DNA of 11,624 bases from CAKKQX01 sp046313915. Its GTDB lineage: Bacteria > Pseudomonadota > Gammaproteobacteria > Burkholderiales > SG8-41. Below are positions 1-5,865 of the stretch, piece after piece. How positions within the stretch are numbered: the first letter of the stretch is position 1; every line of letters starts with the position of its first letter. The position numbers were made by a program, and so were the translations under genes. Location of the stretch: positions 1-11,624 of the forward strand of contig JBKBXX010000102.1 of assembly GCA_046313915.1 (NCBI GenBank), written 5' to 3'. The notes below the pieces were generated by a model. That model was not told the DNA's origin. It made no database searches and saw only the letters and a program-made list of their open reading frames with translations.

Positions 1-1
1 C

Positions 2-1915
2 GTGCCCGCCTACGTTGCCGAAGGCGACATGACGGCCGACCTCGGGCAGTTGATGCGCATTGCCAGCCTGCTGCTCACGGTGCCGGTGGTGCTGTGGGCG
101 GCGGCACCGTTCTATGCCGGTGCCTGGCGCGGCCTGAAAGCACTTCGTCCGGGCATGGACGTGCCGGTGTCGCTCGGCATACTCGCCGCCTTTGCCGCGA
201 GCGTCTATGCGACGCTTGGCGGCGCAGGCGAAGTCTATTTCGATTCGGTGGCGATGTTCGTATTCCTGCTGCTCGGCGCGCGTTTCCTGGAAATGAGCGC
301 CCGCGCCCGCGCCGCTCAGGCGCAGGAGCGTCTGGTGCGGCTTGCGCCGGCGTTTGCCGAACGCCTCGACCGTTTTCCCGGCGCTTCGCGTCACGAGGAG
401 GTGCCGGTGGCGGCACTCAAGCCCGGTGACCATGTCGTGGTGCGCCCCGGCGCCGCGATTCCCGCCGACGGCACGGTGGTCGAGGGGGCGAGCAGCGTCG
501 ACGAATCGCTGCTGACCGGCGAGGCGCGCGCGGTGGCAAAGCGCGTAGGCGACGCATTGACGGGAGGCGCGGTGAATCTCGACGGGCCGCTCACCTTGCG
601 CGTGGAAAAAATCGGCGAGGATACCGTGCTTGCCGGCATCGTGCGGCTGATGGATCGCGCGCAGACCGAGAAGCCGGCGATCGCGCAAAGCGCGGACCGT
701 GTGGCCCGCTGGTTCGTCACCGTTTTGCTGGTGCTCGCTGCGGTCGTGGCGGCCGCGTGGTACGCGATCGATTCTTCGCGCGCGCTGTGGATCACGGTCG
801 CGGTGCTGGTGGTGAGCTGTCCGTGTGCGCTGTCGCTCGCAACACCGGCGGCGCTCACTGCCGCGACCGGCGCCCTGCACCGGCGCGGCGTGCTAGTGAC
901 GCGCGGCCATGCGCTGGAGACGCTGGCAGAAGCGACACATTTCGTGTTCGACAAGACCGGTACGCTGACCGAAGGCAGGATGGCGCTGGTCGGCGCCATC
1001 GCGCTGGCGGAGGGCGAAGCCGAGCGTTTTCTTGCGCTTGCCGCGCGGCTCGAAAGCCGTTCCGAGCATCCGGTCGGGCGCGCGCTCGTCGCCGCGGCAG
1101 CGCAGGCGGCGGCTGCCGCGTCCGCGGTGGATGATCTGCGCAACGTGCCGGGCGCGGGAGTGGAAGGCATGATCGATGGGCGGCGGTTGCGCATCGGCAC
1201 CCTTGCTTTCGTCGCCGCGCTGCACGGCCAGGCGTTGCCCCGAGAGTTGCGGCTGGTGAGCGAAGAGGTGAGCTTGGTGGCGCTCGGCGACGAACGCGGC
1301 TGGCTCGCGCTGTTCGCGCTCGACGATCCGTTGCGCGATTGCGCCCGTGCGCTGGTGGCCGAGCTCAAGGCGTTGGGCAAGACGGTGAGCCTGCTTTCGG
1401 GCGATCGCGCCGCGCGCGCCGCACATGTGGCGCGCGAACTCGGCATCGACGACGTGCGCGGTGATGCTACGCCGAACGGCAAGCTCGATTTCGTGCGTGG
1501 GCTGCAGGACACAGGCGCAGTGGTGGCGATGGTGGGCGACGGCGTCAACGATGCGCCGGTGCTGGCGCAGGCGCAGGTTTCGATTGCGCTTGCGAGCGGC
1601 ACGCGGCTCGCGCAGACCAGCGCCGACATGGTGCTGATGTCGGAGCGGCTCGAAGTGCTGCTCGCTGCGGTGCGCATCGCGCGCCGCACGCTGCGTGTGA
1701 TCCGCCAAAATCTGGCGTGGGCGGTCGTCTATAACGCGGTCGCCTTGCCGCTCGCGGTATCGGGGCATGTGACGCCCCTTGCAGCCGGCATCGGCATGTC
1801 GCTGTCGTCGCTGGCGGTGGTGCTCAATGCGCTGCGCTTGTTGCGTGCCGACGATGTTTCCGAAACCGTTCCTGGAATTTTCCCCACGCCTTTGTCTCTG
1901 CAAAAAAACAAATAA
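2..1915 (+). CDS. ccoI: Copper-translocating P1B-type ATPase CcoI/FixI, 3' part (5' end outside window)
   Basis: This inner-membrane ATPase moves Cu(I) for assembly of the CuB site of cbb3 cytochrome c oxidase. The visible 637 residues (numbered from the window edge) include the actuator motif TGE (172-174), the membrane metal-binding motif SCPC (272-275), the phosphorylation motif DKTGTLT with Asp317, the P1B-specific SEHP (354-357) and the hinge motif GDGVND (512-517). Hydrophobic segments lie near 18-40, 53-98, 237-290 and 570-612. CcoI proteins are usually about 800 residues, so the N-terminal metal-binding domain and first membrane helices lie upstream. The GTG at position 2 is an edge artefact, not the true start. 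CopA-type exporters share the CPC motif. I prefer CcoI because ccoS follows directly. That the remaining cco genes lie upstream is inferred. Confidence 0.93.
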   Translation: MPAYVAEGDMTADLGQLMRIASLLLTVPVVLWAAAPFYAGAWRGLKALRPGMDVPVSLGILAAFAASVYATLGGAGEVYFDSVAMFVFLLLGARFLEMSARARAAQAQERLVRLAPAFAERLDRFPGASRHEEVPVAALKPGDHVVVRPGAAIPADGTVVEGASSVDESLLTGEARAVAKRVGDALTGGAVNLDGPLTLRVEKIGEDTVLAGIVRLMDRAQTEKPAIAQSADRVARWFVTVLLVLAAVVAAAWYAIDSSRALWITVAVLVVSCPCALSLATPAALTAATGALHRRGVLVTRGHALETLAEATHFVFDKTGTLTEGRMALVGAIALAEGEAERFLALAARLESRSEHPVGRALVAAAAQAAAAASAVDDLRNVPGAGVEGMIDGRRLRIGTLAFVAALHGQALPRELRLVSEEVSLVALGDERGWLALFALDDPLRDCARALVAELKALGKTVSLLSGDRAARAAHVARELGIDDVRGDATPNGKLDFVRGLQDTGAVVAMVGDGVNDAPVLAQAQVSIALASGTRLAQTSADMVLMSERLEVLLAAVRIARRTLRVIRQNLAWAVVYNAVALPLAVSGHVTPLAAGIGMSLSSLAVVLNALRLLRADDVSETVPGIFPTPLSLQKNK

Positions 1916-1947
1916 AAACAATATGTTAATCAAAGTGTGCCGCTCTT

Positions 1948-1961
1948 TTGATTTGAGTCAA
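1948..1961 (+). promoter_or_regulatory. FNR/ANR box upstream of ccoS
   Basis: TTGAT-TTGA-GTCAA matches the FNR-family consensus TTGAT-N4-ATCAA at 9 of 10 defined positions. An additional half-site ATCAA lies at 1929-1933. The box centre (1954/1955) is 41.5 bp upstream of position 1996. This is the classic class II activation distance, and CACAAT at 1984-1989 is a fair -10 (4/6) for a start there. The region just upstream (1900-1935) is A/T-rich, unlike the rest of the window. Inferred role: induction of ccoS, and perhaps the hemerythrin gene, under low oxygen, separately from ccoI. Confidence 0.7.
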
Positions 1962-1983
1962 ATGCGCCGCGACGCAGCGCCTT

Positions 1984-1996
1984 CACAATGGTTTGC
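1984..1996 (+). promoter_or_regulatory. Putative -10 and start site for the ccoS transcript
   Basis: CACAAT (1984-1989) sits where a -10 should be if the FNR box at 1948-1961 acts at -41.5, giving a start near 1996 and a leader of about 64 nt before ccoS. The hexamer is weak by itself and no -35 is seen, as expected for an FNR-activated promoter. The call rests on spacing, not on motif strength. Confidence 0.4.
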
Positions 1997-2059
1997 ATTG
2001 GCGCGCGACAAGGGATCGTGGGGCCGCAAAAGCCGGATTTTTTTCCCAGGACGAGCGCG

Positions 2060-2212
2060 ATGGATATCCTGTATCTGCTGATTCCGCTTTCCGTGGTGCT
2101 GGTGTTCGTGATCGGCGCGGTCTTCTGGTGGGCGGTGCACAGCGGGCAGTTCGACGATCTCGAAGGCCCGGCGCACCGCGTGTTGATGGATGACGATCGG
2201 CCGCGCGAATGA
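2060..2212 (+). CDS. ccoS: Cytochrome oxidase maturation protein CcoS/FixS (cbb3-type)
   Basis: This 50-residue, single-span membrane protein is needed for cofactor insertion into cbb3 oxidase. It starts MDILYLLIPLSVV, with one transmembrane helix at about residues 4-26, followed by the family signature WWAVHSGQFDDLEGPAHRVL and an acidic tail. Length and signature are typical of CcoS. The start at 2060 is chosen because it has an AGGA (2048-2051) upstream and matches the family N-terminus. An in-frame ATG at 1988 would add a 24-residue non-conserved extension. CcoS genes usually follow ccoI closely; here a 144-bp gap with its own FNR box intervenes. The hemerythrin gene starts 37 bp after the stop codon. 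Confidence 0.92.
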   Translation: MDILYLLIPLSVVLVFVIGAVFWWAVHSGQFDDLEGPAHRVLMDDDRPRE

Positions 2213-2249
2213 CGGGGAAGACGGCGATCACCACGGCAAAGGGCCATCC

Positions 2250-2861
2250 ATGGACGCAATGGCAGCGGCAATCGAAGTCATCCGGCAGGAGCACCGCGCG
2301 CTGGCGACGGTGATGGAAGTGATGCAGCGGCTGCTCGCCGAGATCGCGGCGCAGCACGTCCCGCCCGATTTCACGCTGCTCAGCGCGGCGCTTTATTATG
2401 TCGCCGATTTTCCCGAGCGCTGCCACCATCCCAAGGAGGATGAGCATCTGTTCAAGGCGCTGCGCCGCCGCACCACGCAGTTCAACGCGGTGCTGGACGA
2501 GCTGCAGGCCGAGCATGTTCACAGCGGGCGCATGCTGACTCAATTGCAGTGTGCGCTGGTGCGCTACCAGGGCGGCGCTGCCGGCGGGCTCGAGGCTTTC
2601 CGTGCCGCCATCACGGCTTATGCCGCCATGATGGACGAGCATATGCGCAAGGAAGACGCTTTGCTCGAGCGTGCGCGGCAGACCCTCGCCGCAGAGGACT
2701 GGCAGGCAATCGCGGCGGCATTCGGCGCCAACGACGATCCGCTGTTCGGCACGGGGCGCCGCGAGGAATTCCACAGGCTTTACTTGCGCATCCTCAATCT
2801 GCTGCCGCGCAAGATCAGGCTTGCCATGCTTCACCCTGCCGGGCCCGGACAGCAGCAATGA
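2250..2861 (+). CDS. Hemerythrin HHE-domain protein
   Basis: A cytoplasmic protein of 203 residues with a non-haem di-iron hemerythrin-like four-helix bundle. Likely ligand residues are His15 (QEH), the H-x3-E pair His59/Glu63, His89 (AEH) and the second H-x3-E pair His131/Glu135. Residues 150-203 form a C-terminal extension (DDPLFG, then EFHRLYLRILNLLP) beyond the core domain. Such domains can bind O2, NO or iron; the ligand here is unknown. There is no signal peptide or membrane helix. I start at 2250, where AAAGGG (2238-2243) lies 6 bp upstream and the domain begins within 10 residues. An in-frame ATG at 2190, overlapping ccoS, would add a low-complexity 20-residue lead. The gene is probably co-transcribed with ccoS, and so possibly under the same FNR box. 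Confidence 0.85.
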   Translation: MDAMAAAIEVIRQEHRALATVMEVMQRLLAEIAAQHVPPDFTLLSAALYYVADFPERCHHPKEDEHLFKALRRRTTQFNAVLDELQAEHVHSGRMLTQLQCALVRYQGGAAGGLEAFRAAITAYAAMMDEHMRKEDALLERARQTLAAEDWQAIAAAFGANDDPLFGTGRREEFHRLYLRILNLLPRKIRLAMLHPAGPGQQQ

Positions 2862-2879
2862 CCCGCACGCCGCGGTGCA

Positions 2880-2897
2880 GCGGCCGGCCGCGGCCGG
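2880..2897. repeat. Overlapping perfect GC palindromes between the hemerythrin gene and narX
   Basis: Two perfect palindromes overlap: GCGGCCGGCCGC (2880-2891) and CCGGCCGCGGCCGG (2884-2897). They can form a strong RNA stem just after the hemerythrin gene, but no U-tract follows, so a factor-independent terminator is not supported. They occupy the -35 region of the putative narX promoter. In a GC-rich genome such palindromes can arise by chance. Confidence 0.45.
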
Positions 2898-2900
2898 ATC

Positions 2901-2909
2901 TGCTATAGT
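2901..2909 (+). promoter_or_regulatory. Putative extended -10 promoter for narX
   Basis: TGCTATAGT fits the extended -10 pattern TGnTATAAT with one mismatch. It would start transcription near 2916, about 21 nt before the narX ATG. At the -35 distance there is only GC palindrome (CGGCCG), so the promoter would depend on the extended -10 or on an activator. No FNR box is seen here. Confidence 0.4.
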
Positions 2910-2936
2910 TGCCGATCGGTTTTCCTGCGACAAGTC

Positions 2937-4883
2937 ATGGATTTCTCACAACAGCGATTGAGCACCAAGCTCACCTGGATTGCGGTCGTCTTTCTGGCGG
3001 TGGCGCTGGCGGCGATCGGCTTCACGCTGCTGGAATCGTGGAAGTTCGAAGGCGGCGCGGCGGCGATCAACGACATGGGCAGCGAGCGCATGCGCAGTTA
3101 CCGCATCGCCCATCTGCTGTCGGAAACCCTGCGCGAACCCGCGCACGCTGCCGTCCTTCGCGCCGAACTGGCGAAGGAAATGGAGATGTTCGAAAAAGTG
3201 CTGGTCACGATGCGGCGCGGCGATCCGGCGCGCCCCCTGTTTTTGCCGCGCCGCACGGAAATCACCGACGGCGCCGATGCCGTGCTCACTTCCTGGCGGC
3301 GCGATATCGCGCCGGCGGTGGAGGCGGTGCTCGCCGATCCCGACACTGAAGCACAGCATAAGCAGGCCACTGCGCTGCGCCCGCGCATCGAGCGCTTCGT
3401 GCAGCGGATCGACAGACTGGTGCGTGCGATCGAGGAGGATAATGCGCACAATATCGCCCTGCTGCGCTACATGCAGTTCGGGCTGGTTGCGCTGGCGGTT
3501 GCCGGCACCGTGACGTTGGTCTATCTCATGTTCCTGCTGGTGGTGAATCCCGTTGCCAGACTGCAGGAGGGCATGCAACGCATGGCGCGCGATGAACTCG
3601 ATACGCGGTTGCCGATCGAAACGCGCGACGAATTCGGCGAACTCGCCGAAGGTTTCAACCGCATGGCGAGCCATCTGCAGGAGCTCTACAACACGCTCGA
3701 AGAGCGGGTGGCGGAGAAAACGCGCAGCCTTGCCGACAAGAACCGCGAGCTCGCCGCGCTCTACGAAACGACCATGCTGCTCAACGAGCCGGCGTCGACC
3801 GAAGCGTTGTGCCGCGGTTTCCTGAAAAAACTGACCTCGCTACTGGGCGCGCAGGGCGGCGCGGTGCGGCTGATCGATCCCCGCACCCAGGCCATCCACC
3901 TGTATGTCCATGAAGGGCTCGCGCCCGATTTCGCCAGGGAGGAACGGTGCCTCGACATGGGAGAATGCCTGTGCGGCGCGGCGGCACAGAACAATACTTC
4001 CGTCGTCCAGTTCTTGGCGCCGGCACACGAGCCCGACGCCGTGTTCCGTTGCCAGAAGGCGGGCTACCGTACGGTATCGATATTCACGATCCGCTTTCAG
4101 CGTCAGCTGCTTGGCATTTTCAATCTCTACCATCGCGAGGCGCGCGCATTTTCGGCGCAGGAGCGGCAGATGCTGGAAACGCTGGGGCAGCATCTTGGCG
4201 TAGCGATAGAAAATCAGCGTCTCGCTTCGCGTGACCGTGAGTTGGCGGTCGCGGAAGAACGCAACCTGCTGGCGCAGGAACTGCACGACAGCATCGCGCA
4301 GTCGCTCGCCTTTCTCAATCTGCAGGCGCAGCTGCTCGAGGACTCCCTCAAACGTTCGGCGACCGGCGAGGCGCGCGACATCCTCGCGCAGATCAGGGAA
4401 GGTATCCAGGAGAGCTATGACGACGTGCGCGAGCTGCTGGTGCATTTCCGCACCCGCATCAAGCACGAGGACATCGAATTGACGATTCGCGATTCCCTGG
4501 AACGTTTCGAAACCCAGACCGGCATTCGTACCGCATGCACGGTATCGGGCACCGGCGTGCCGCTCGCCCCAGAACAGCAGCTGCAGGTGCTGCACATCCT
4601 GCAGGAAGCGCTATCCAACGTGCGCAAGCATTCGGGTGCATCGCGAGTGGAGCTCGAAATGACGCGCGACCGCGGCCATGTGTTCAAGGTCAGGGACAAC
4701 GGCCGCGGCTTCGATCCGGCGCGCCTCGATGACGGGGACGGTTCCCACGTCGGACTGCGCATCATGCGGGAACGCGCGCAGCGCATCGGCGGTGAAATCC
4801 GCATCGATTCGCGGCCCGGCCAGGGCAGCGAGATCACGCTGATCCTGTCCGCCACCCGGCAACAACAGGAGGCGGCGGCGTGA
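2937..4883 (+). CDS. narX: Nitrate/nitrite sensor histidine kinase, NarX type
   Basis: An inner-membrane sensor kinase of 648 residues that phosphorylates NarL in response to periplasmic nitrate or nitrite. In order: TM1 (about 13-32); a periplasmic helical domain with a P-box-like nitrate-binding segment (INDMGSERMRSYR, 44-56); TM2 (about 179-203); HAMP (about 204-256); a GAF-like central module (about 285-425) with Cys338, Cys344, Cys346 and Cys372; a HisKA_3 helix with ELHDSIAQSL and phospho-acceptor His450; and a HATPase_c domain with an N-box (QEALSNVRKHS, Asn561), G1 (DNGRGFD, 587-593) and G2 (GLRIMRERAQ, 606-615). E. coli NarX P-box reads AGSLRMQSYR; the differences here are conservative in position. 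No clear Shine-Dalgarno precedes the ATG. NarQ is the alternative name, but the neighbouring narL and the nar genes favour NarX. Confidence 0.92.
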   Translation: MDFSQQRLSTKLTWIAVVFLAVALAAIGFTLLESWKFEGGAAAINDMGSERMRSYRIAHLLSETLREPAHAAVLRAELAKEMEMFEKVLVTMRRGDPARPLFLPRRTEITDGADAVLTSWRRDIAPAVEAVLADPDTEAQHKQATALRPRIERFVQRIDRLVRAIEEDNAHNIALLRYMQFGLVALAVAGTVTLVYLMFLLVVNPVARLQEGMQRMARDELDTRLPIETRDEFGELAEGFNRMASHLQELYNTLEERVAEKTRSLADKNRELAALYETTMLLNEPASTEALCRGFLKKLTSLLGAQGGAVRLIDPRTQAIHLYVHEGLAPDFAREERCLDMGECLCGAAAQNNTSVVQFLAPAHEPDAVFRCQKAGYRTVSIFTIRFQRQLLGIFNLYHREARAFSAQERQMLETLGQHLGVAIENQRLASRDRELAVAEERNLLAQELHDSIAQSLAFLNLQAQLLEDSLKRSATGEARDILAQIREGIQESYDDVRELLVHFRTRIKHEDIELTIRDSLERFETQTGIRTACTVSGTGVPLAPEQQLQVLHILQEALSNVRKHSGASRVELEMTRDRGHVFKVRDNGRGFDPARLDDGDGSHVGLRIMRERAQRIGGEIRIDSRPGQGSEITLILSATRQQQEAAA

Positions 4884-4886
4884 GCA
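4868..4886 (+). repeat. Junction direct repeat, copy 1 (end of narX)
   Basis: GGAGGCGGCGGCGTGAGCA is repeated at 4978-4996 with one mismatch, at a distance of 110 bp. This copy contains an SD-like AGGAGG (4867-4872), a GTG (4880) and the narX stop TGA (4881-4883), which overlap as GTGA. See copy 2 and the finding on the narX/narL junction. Confidence 0.75.
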
Positions 4887-4993
4887 TACGAGCAGGGGCC
4901 CCATTCATGGGGATGCGAGCCGTGCGAATCGCCGCGTGCCGCCGACATGAGGGGGCTGAAAACACGAGGGCCATGGTGGAGGCGGCAGCGTGA
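4880..4993 (+). CDS. Possible 37-residue mini-ORF filling the narX/narL junction
   Basis: This GTG-started frame overlaps the narX stop as GTGA and ends in a TGA (4991-4993) that overlaps the narL GTG start in the same way. It has a strong SD (AGGAGG, 4867-4872) 7 nt before its GTG. The predicted product is Arg/Ala-rich, has no recognisable domain and ends in the same residues as NarX (EAAA). It contains a small inverted repeat, CCCCAT-TC-ATGGGG (4899-4912). It may encode no useful protein and simply pass ribosomes from narX to narL. I do not recognise a family. Confidence 0.25.
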   Translation: MSIRAGAPFMGMRAVRIAACRRHEGAENTRAMVEAAA

Positions 4994-4996
4994 GCA
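4978..4996 (+). repeat. Junction direct repeat, copy 2 (start of narL)
   Basis: GGAGGCGGCAGCGTGAGCA differs from copy 1 (4868-4886) at one base. It carries the narL ribosome-binding site (GGAGG, 4978-4982) and the GTG start (4990). The two copies share SD, spacing, GTGA overlap and second codon (AGC). Confidence 0.75.
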
Positions 4997-5652
4997 AACT
5001 GCGCATTTTCCTGATCGACGATCACAATCTGTTTCGCAGCGGCGTCAAGGCGCTCCTGGTGCGTCAGCCCGATTTCGAAGTGGTGGGCGAGGCCGCCGAC
5101 GGTCTCGAAGGGCTGAAGCGTGCCCGCGAGATCCGCCCCGACGTGGTGCTGCTCGATCTTCACATGCCGGGCATTTCCGGGCGCGAAGCCGTCAAAATGC
5201 TGGTCGAGGAATTGCCGCAAGCGCGGGTGCTGATGCTGACCGTATCGGAAGACGCCGAGGATCTGCTCGACACGCTGCGCTCGGGCGCACACGGCTATCT
5301 GCTCAAGAACATCGACGCCGAGTACCTGGTCGATGCGATCCGCCGCGCGGCGCGCGGCGAAGCGGTGATGTCGCCGCAGATGACGAGCAAGCTGGTGCAA
5401 GGCCTGCGGACCGGCGGCGCCGAGGTGGTTTTGCCCGAGGGCGACGACAAGGTGAGGATCAGCCCGCGCGAACGCGAGGTGCTGGCGTTGCTCGCGCGCG
5501 GCGCAAGCAACAAGGAAATGGCACGCGAACTCGATCTCGCCGAAAGCACGGTGAAAATCCACGTCCAGAACATTCTGCGCAAACTCAATCTTTCCAGCCG
5601 GGTGCAGGCCGCGGTCTACGCAGTCGAACACGGGATAATCGGGAAAGACTAG
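4990..5652 (+). CDS. narL: Nitrate/nitrite response regulator, NarL type
   Basis: A cytoplasmic DNA-binding response regulator of 220 residues, partner of the upstream NarX-type kinase. The receiver domain (about 4-120) has acidic pocket residues Asp10 and Asp11, phospho-acceptor Asp56 (DVVLLDLHMPG), Thr84 and Lys106 (GYLLKN). A linker (about 122-155) leads to a LuxR/FixJ helix-turn-helix (about 156-215; SPREREVLALLARGASNKEM, then STVKIHVQNILRKLNLSSR). The length is typical of NarL. The GTG start is supported by GGAGG 7 nt upstream and by the family N-terminus (KLRIFLIDDH). Expected targets are the narK and narG promoters. NarL or NarP cannot be separated by sequence alone, but the narX neighbour supports NarL. 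Confidence 0.92.
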   Translation: MSKLRIFLIDDHNLFRSGVKALLVRQPDFEVVGEAADGLEGLKRAREIRPDVVLLDLHMPGISGREAVKMLVEELPQARVLMLTVSEDAEDLLDTLRSGAHGYLLKNIDAEYLVDAIRRAARGEAVMSPQMTSKLVQGLRTGGAEVVLPEGDDKVRISPREREVLALLARGASNKEMARELDLAESTVKIHVQNILRKLNLSSRVQAAVYAVEHGIIGKD

Positions 5653-5865
5653 CATTTTCAATCAGTTGTATCGGCACCTCGTTCTCGGTACGAAGCGTGT
5701 CCGCCTGAAGAACTAATCCTTTCGAACTAACAGCCCGGTTTTTGCTACGGCGGATGCACGAGTCCGTCTACGCCTTCTGCGCTGAGCGCATGGCCGTCGG
5801 ACGAATGGTGGCGGCGGTCCGCGGTCGTTATCTTTGCCTGCGAAACAAACAAGAAGGAGCAAACG
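5653..5865. other. narL-narK1 intergenic region (213 bp)
   Basis: This gap should hold the promoter for the transporter/reductase operon, but no convincing FNR box, NarL heptamer (TACYYMT) or sigma-70 pair is visible. It contains a direct repeat GAACTAA (5710-5716 and 5724-5730, 14-bp period) and a nested inverted repeat: outer GTCCG (5762-5766) with CGGAC (5798-5802), inner TGCGC-TGA-GCGCA (5778-5790). The narK1 ribosome-binding site AAGGAG is at 5854-5859. No ORF with recognisable content is seen. Confidence 0.5.

Noticed and set aside
1896..1925. A-rich stretch at the ccoI end as a terminator
   Set aside because: No GC-rich stem precedes it, and the run is A rather than T on the coding strand. 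It more likely acts as AT-rich promoter-upstream DNA.
391..1933. Long - strand frames (391-1689 and 893-1933) opposite ccoI
   Set aside because: Low-complexity Ser/Ala- or Arg/His-rich products typical of antisense frames in GC-rich genes; the P-type ATPase motifs on the + strand are intact.
1988..2059. Longer CcoS starting at ATG 1988
   Set aside because: It would add 24 non-conserved residues before the family N-terminus and begins upstream of the predicted transcription start near 1996.
2190..2249. Longer hemerythrin protein starting at ATG 2190 inside ccoS
   Set aside because: The added 20 residues are Gly/Asp/His-rich and outside the domain; ATG 2250 has a better-placed AAAGGG. An overlap start remains possible but less likely.
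5834..5848. TTGCC...AACAA before narK1 as an FNR box
   Set aside because: It has the wrong 5-bp spacing and only 3/5 and 4/5 half-site matches, and it lies just before the ribosome-binding site.
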